Assembly: GCA_043816955.1 (NCBI GenBank)
Contig: JBDRHL010000149.1
Location: 1 to 9,067, forward strand
Source of the DNA: JBDRHL01 sp043816955
Lineage (GTDB): Bacteria > Planctomycetota > Phycisphaerae > Sedimentisphaerales > CAYZTY01
Direction of reading: 5' to 3'
Length of the DNA: 9,067 nucleotides
The notes under the pieces were generated by a model that did not search any database, was not told where the DNA came from, and was given only the letters and a program-made list of their open reading frames with translations. The position numbers and the translations under genes are program-made. Of the stretch, positions 5,972 through 9,067 are shown in pieces; within the stretch, counting starts at the first letter, position 1, and every line of letters starts with the position of its first letter.

Positions 5972-6691
5972 ATGACCAAAATTGATCAGAAACAGGAAAA
6001 TGAGGTTATGACCCTGCCGGAAGTCGCAGAGTATCTTCAACTGGCCGAAAAGACCGTCTTGCGTATGGTACAACGCGGCGAAATCCCTGCTGCCAAAATC
6101 GCCAGCCAGTGGCGCTTTATGCGCCCTGTTATTCGGGACTGGCTCGCAGGCAGGATGCAGACCATGCCTTCAGCAGAATTGGAATCGTTAATCAATAAGG
6201 AAAAAAACCTTCTGCCCCTTACTGAGGTCATACGTCCAGATCTGATAACTTTAAATATCGCACCGGGACCTAAGGAATATATCCTTAGGCAGCTTGTTAC
6301 ACCCTTACGCAAAACCCGATTTGCAAAAGACCCTGCCTTACTGCTGCAGAACCTTATCGACCGCGAACGTATCATGACCACCGCAGTAGGTCATGGAATA
6401 GCTCTGCCACATCCCCGCAGGCCCATAGAGCGTATGTTCAAAGAACCTGCTGTCGTTCTCGGCTTGTGCCCCCAAGGAACAAATTTCGAGGCTGTAGATG
6501 ACAAACTGGTTCACCTCTTCTTTCTCATCTGTGCTACCCGTGAGGAGATTCATCTGCAGCTAATGGCCAAGGTATCCTGGCTCACAAGGAATGAAAATAT
6601 AAGATCTGAGTTACAGCAGGTCTCATCACAACGCCAGGCTGTCGATATTATAGCGAAGGCTGTAAAAATACTGGACGTACATTCAGGATGA
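5972..6691 (+). CDS. helix-turn-helix protein fused to a PTS EIIA (fructose/nitrogen type) domain
   Basis: This gene encodes 239 residues. Residues 12-62 form an excisionase/MerR-like winged HTH: TLPEVAEYLQLAEKTVLRMV, then GEIPAAKI and WRFMRPVIRDWL. Residues 82-235 are an EIIA type-2 domain with GHGIALPHPR. H147 is the expected phosphorylation site and H141 the companion histidine. The conserved F-E-A-V-D-D-x-x-V-x-L-F-F-L-I strand follows. No EIIB or EIIC is present, so the protein probably senses PTS phosphorylation and binds DNA rather than moving sugar. The ATG at 5972 has GAGG (5961-5964) 7 bases upstream; an ATG at 6008 would remove a tail that is not needed for the HTH. It is first in a three-gene operon with a second EIIA and an antiporter. 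Confidence 0.88.
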   Translation: MTKIDQKQENEVMTLPEVAEYLQLAEKTVLRMVQRGEIPAAKIASQWRFMRPVIRDWLAGRMQTMPSAELESLINKEKNLLPLTEVIRPDLITLNIAPGPKEYILRQLVTPLRKTRFAKDPALLLQNLIDRERIMTTAVGHGIALPHPRRPIERMFKEPAVVLGLCPQGTNFEAVDDKLVHLFFLICATREEIHLQLMAKVSWLTRNENIRSELQQVSSQRQAVDIIAKAVKILDVHSG

Positions 6692-6761
6692 GCCGGAATA
6701 ATCCTGCAGGTTTTGAAACTTGCCCTCGTGTAAAGAATGAAAAACACACAGGAGATAAACT

Positions 6762-7568
6762 ATGAAACTGATTGATGTTTTGCGAAAAGAATGTGTCGTG
6801 GCTTCTGCGAAGTTAAACGACAAAACCGAAACCTTGTGCAGAATCGTTGAAATTGCAAAAAAAAGTCCGATCTTAAAAAAAATAGACCCCCAGGAAATTC
6901 TGACCGGTCTCCAGCATCGCGAATCACTCGGCTCTACTGGTTTCGGAAAGGGCATAGCAATCCCTCATTGTAAACTCAAGGCGATTACTGATTTCGTGGT
7001 CGGTATTATTACCATACCATCCGGGGTTGATTTTGACGCCTTGGATAATGAAAAAGTTAATCTTATCGTTTTTATAATAGCCCCCGAAGCAGAAGCCGGC
7101 AAGCACCTCAAATTGCTTTCCGCCATCTCACAGACACTTTTAATCCCCGGCTCTGTGGAAGAAATACTCGCTGAAACCACATCTGAAACCATATACGAAA
7201 GCTTTCTCCGGCACACCCACGCCGAAATAGATACAAAAAAGCAGACTACTAAAGTGATGTGTAATGTGTTTATACAGGACGAAAATATCTTCCTGGACAT
7301 CCTTGAGAAATTAAATGGAATAGAAACAGGTTCACTCGTCATCGCCAACACAGAAAATGTAGGTGCCTATCTGTCCCAGATGCCTCTTTTCGCTGACTTC
7401 TGGATAGATAAACCCAGTAGCTTCAGCAAGGTTATCACACTCGTTGCTGAGAAAGGACTTTCCAACGAAATTATTCGATGCATAGAAACTATCACAGGCA
7501 GTCTGAGTGAATGCACAGGTGTTATGGTAACCATCCAGGATGTCTTTTATGCCGCCGGTTCTCTCTGA
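6762..7568 (+). CDS. PTS EIIA domain with a C-terminal PII-like domain
   Basis: This gene encodes 268 residues. Residues 1-148 are an EIIA type-2 domain with GSTGFGKGIAIPHCK; H69 is the expected phosphohistidine. GVDFDALDNEKVNLIVFIIAP follows, and this half is as complete as in PtsN/FruA-type proteins. After a short Lys/Thr linker, residues 160-268 show the order of a PII/GlnB-like fold: a strand, a helix ending ILEKLNGIETGSLVI, a long loop with PLFADFW, a second strand-helix, and a final GVMVTIQDVFYA strand. The PII assignment is inferred from shape, and no nucleotide-binding signature can be confirmed. AGGAG stands 7 bases before the ATG. The 70-base gap after the HTH-EIIA gene and the 56-base gap before the antiporter fit a single transcript. 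It probably works as the regulatory partner of the antiporter. Confidence 0.85.
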   Translation: MKLIDVLRKECVVASAKLNDKTETLCRIVEIAKKSPILKKIDPQEILTGLQHRESLGSTGFGKGIAIPHCKLKAITDFVVGIITIPSGVDFDALDNEKVNLIVFIIAPEAEAGKHLKLLSAISQTLLIPGSVEEILAETTSETIYESFLRHTHAEIDTKKQTTKVMCNVFIQDENIFLDILEKLNGIETGSLVIANTENVGAYLSQMPLFADFWIDKPSSFSKVITLVAEKGLSNEIIRCIETITGSLSECTGVMVTIQDVFYAAGSL

Positions 7569-7624
7569 TATGGGGTCATAATTAACCAAATACAACTGGA
7601 ACTTAATAATCAAGAGTATTTACC

Positions 7625-8878
7625 ATGAATTTAGATATTTCGTTTTTGCATTTGTCCGCCATAACCTTCCTAGGCATTGCCACGATTATCGGTTTTTATA
7701 TGGGCCGCACTGCCCGACTCGTTAGGTTGCCCTCTATCATCGGCTACATGGTCTTAGGAGCCCTCATGGGCCCCTCACTACTGAATCTTATTAACTCCAA
7801 TACAATGCAAAACCTTTCTTTCATCACGGATATCTCTCTTGGTCTTGTTGCCTTCAGTATCGGAATCGAGCTTAGTCTCTCTTCAATGAGGCGCCTTGGG
7901 CCGGGTATTATTACCATTATTTTTGCCGAATCTTTTGGCGCCTTTTTTGTCGTCACCATTGCTGTGTTTTTGCTCACTCGAGACTTGCCCATGTCTCTTA
8001 TTTTCGGGGCAATGGCTCCTGCCAGCGCTCCTGCCGGAACTGTCGCTGTCATCCAGGAATGCAAATCAAAAGGAAACCTCACAAAAGCCCTCTATGCGGT
8101 CGTCGGTTTTGACGATGGCCTGGCTATTATAATTTTTGGATTTGCTGCTGCCCTGGCAAAAAATCTCCTTATTGGGGAAGCAACCAGCCAGAATGGCAGT
8201 ATTCTCCCTGCATTGCTGCCGCCTCTGAAAGAAATTGTCCTGAGTATTATGGTCGGGGCCATCGTAGGATTTTTGTTTTGCCAGGTGGTTCGCAAACTGG
8301 AAAACCCCAGAGATATTTTAATCGTTATTTTCGGCGCTGTCCTCATAGCTACCGGCCTGTCGATACGCTGGCATTTGTCCTTGATCCTGACCAATATGGT
8401 AGTCGGCTTTATCCTTGTCAACACAAGACGCCAGGCTCTCGTTCACCGTGTTATGGCACCACTGCTTGAAATCATGCCATTGATCTTCATCCGGTTCTTC
8501 TGCCTGGCAGGTGCACACCTGGAATTATCGGCTCTGCCGGCTTTACAGACTATTGGAATAGTTTACATATTAGGAAGAACCGCAGGGCTTATGGGCGGCG
8601 CGTATTTGGGAGGTCTGCTCGGAAAGGTGGAAGAAAAAGTCAAAAAATATGTGGGAATGGGAATCCTTTCACAGGCTGGGGTAGCAATCGGATTGTCCCT
8701 TATTGTTAATCAGGAATTCAGCCAGATCGCTGCTCAGTATAACCTGCCCCATGCCCTGGCAATAAGCACCGGCACAATTACTACTGTAACAGCAACCTGT
8801 ATTTTCTTTGAAATCATAGGTCCTATTCTTACAAAAATCGCCCTCAGTAAAGCGGGTGAAATCCCTATGGACAGCTGA
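7625..8878 (+). CDS. CPA2-type monovalent cation:proton antiporter
   Basis: This is a 417-residue integral membrane protein with about 12-13 hydrophobic segments. VRLPSIIGYMVLGALMGP (about residues 33-50) and AFSIGIELSLSSMRRLG (about 76-92) are family signatures. APASAPAGTVAVIQE (131-145) is the unwound-helix motif, and GFDDGLAIIIF (161-171) carries the ion-binding Asp pair D163/D164. The usual phrase has a small residue before Asp-Asp, here Phe. It should exchange Na+ or K+ for H+ across the inner membrane. It lacks the C-terminal RCK/TrkA-N or Usp domain found in many Kef-type members, which suggests that control comes from separate proteins, such as the two EIIA proteins upstream. The ATG at 7625 has only a weak Shine-Dalgarno sequence (AAGAG at 7612-7616). 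Confidence 0.9.
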   Translation: MNLDISFLHLSAITFLGIATIIGFYMGRTARLVRLPSIIGYMVLGALMGPSLLNLINSNTMQNLSFITDISLGLVAFSIGIELSLSSMRRLGPGIITIIFAESFGAFFVVTIAVFLLTRDLPMSLIFGAMAPASAPAGTVAVIQECKSKGNLTKALYAVVGFDDGLAIIIFGFAAALAKNLLIGEATSQNGSILPALLPPLKEIVLSIMVGAIVGFLFCQVVRKLENPRDILIVIFGAVLIATGLSIRWHLSLILTNMVVGFILVNTRRQALVHRVMAPLLEIMPLIFIRFFCLAGAHLELSALPALQTIGIVYILGRTAGLMGGAYLGGLLGKVEEKVKKYVGMGILSQAGVAIGLSLIVNQEFSQIAAQYNLPHALAISTGTITTVTATCIFFEIIGPILTKIALSKAGEIPMDS

Positions 8879-9067
8879 TTGATTTTCTTGCAGGAACACT
8901 GGAAATGTTATTGATTATTATAATGCATCACTACTGTCCCGTTATAAGTCGAATAATAGCAATTGGTTATGAAACTGGCTATTTCCATTTTGCAAAAGAT
9001 TTTTCGTAAGTACTTGTGTAATAGAGGTTTTCTCGAAAAGCACAATGCTGAGAATTTGCAGGATTTC
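8879..9067. other. non-coding right edge with one repeat word
   Basis: No supportable gene is seen in these 189 bases. A perfect TATAAT lies at 8919-8924 but without a matching -35. TTTTGCAAAA (8988-8997) is a short palindrome. CGTAAGTACTTG (9005-9016) repeats the word in the palindrome at the left edge (CGTAAGTGCTTG, 26-37) with one change. In both places TTTTGC stands a short distance before it (7 bases at the left, 10 here, to TCGTAAG). Confidence 0.5.
9005..9016 (+). repeat. CGTAAGTRCTTG word, third good copy
   Basis: This 12-base word differs at one position from 26-37, and from the reverse complement of 101-112. Three near-perfect copies, all outside genes, in 9 kb suggest a genome-wide regulatory or repeat element. 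Read on the minus strand, the copies at 26-37 and here face left and the copy at 101-112 faces right. Confidence 0.5.

Noticed and set aside
8976..8993. TGGC...TTGC as a sigma-54 promoter at the right edge
   Set aside because: The GG-to-GC spacing is 13 bases instead of the required 10.
1..9067. CRISPR array, phage genes or a defence system
   Set aside because: No regularly spaced direct repeats, cas genes, phage structural genes or toxin-antitoxin pair are visible. The only mobile-element trace is the transposase-like fragment at 5553-5675.

Overview
The window looks like chromosomal DNA from an anaerobic or environmental bacterium, most likely a planctomycete of the Phycisphaerae/Sedimentisphaerales type. 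This is an inference from gene style: an RNase HI-PurN fusion beside a C4 zinc-ribbon protein, a membrane-anchored coiled-coil/leucine-rich-repeat protein, and a helix-turn-helix-EIIA protein next to a cation antiporter. There is no rRNA or marker gene to confirm it. Base composition is moderate, and most start codons have a recognisable Shine-Dalgarno sequence, some with GTG or TTG starts.

Layout from left to right. Bases 1-182 hold a large imperfect palindrome that looks like a divergent regulatory region, with repeated CGTAAGTRCTTG words and -24/-12-like signatures pointing outward on both sides. A plus-strand gene for a membrane-anchored coiled-coil/LRR protein (183-1478) follows, then a tRNA-Pro(GGG) (1558-1632) with two hairpins behind it, and an MFS transporter (1823-3010). 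A three-gene minus-strand operon is read 5416 to 3127: a C4 zinc-ribbon coiled-coil protein, an RNase HI-PurN fusion, and a small single-pass membrane protein with a pilin-like outline. Between this operon and the next lies a decayed segment (5553-5813) that reads on the minus strand as the C-terminus of a ComM/Mg-chelatase-like protein joined in frame to what looks like a transposase C-terminus. The right part is a plus-strand operon (5972-8878): HTH-EIIA, EIIA with a PII-like tail, and a CPA2-type cation:proton antiporter. The last 190 bases are non-coding and carry another CGTAAGTRCTTG word.

How the genes may work together. The right-hand operon looks like a regulatory module. Two EIIA domains with the phosphorylatable histidine are encoded next to an antiporter that has no regulatory domain of its own, and there is no sugar permease component. 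A plausible reading is PTS-Ntr-like control of ion transport by phosphorylation, with a DNA-binding and a PII-like readout. The minus-strand operon joins an RNA/DNA-hybrid nuclease, a purine biosynthesis enzyme and a zinc-ribbon protein. The neighbourhood recalls the actinobacterial zinc-ribbon/RNase H gene pair, but with a different fusion partner. The most unusual items are the RNase HI-PurN fusion, the chimeric comM/transposase remnant, the palindromic divergent regulatory region, and the EIIA-PII-like/antiporter module.
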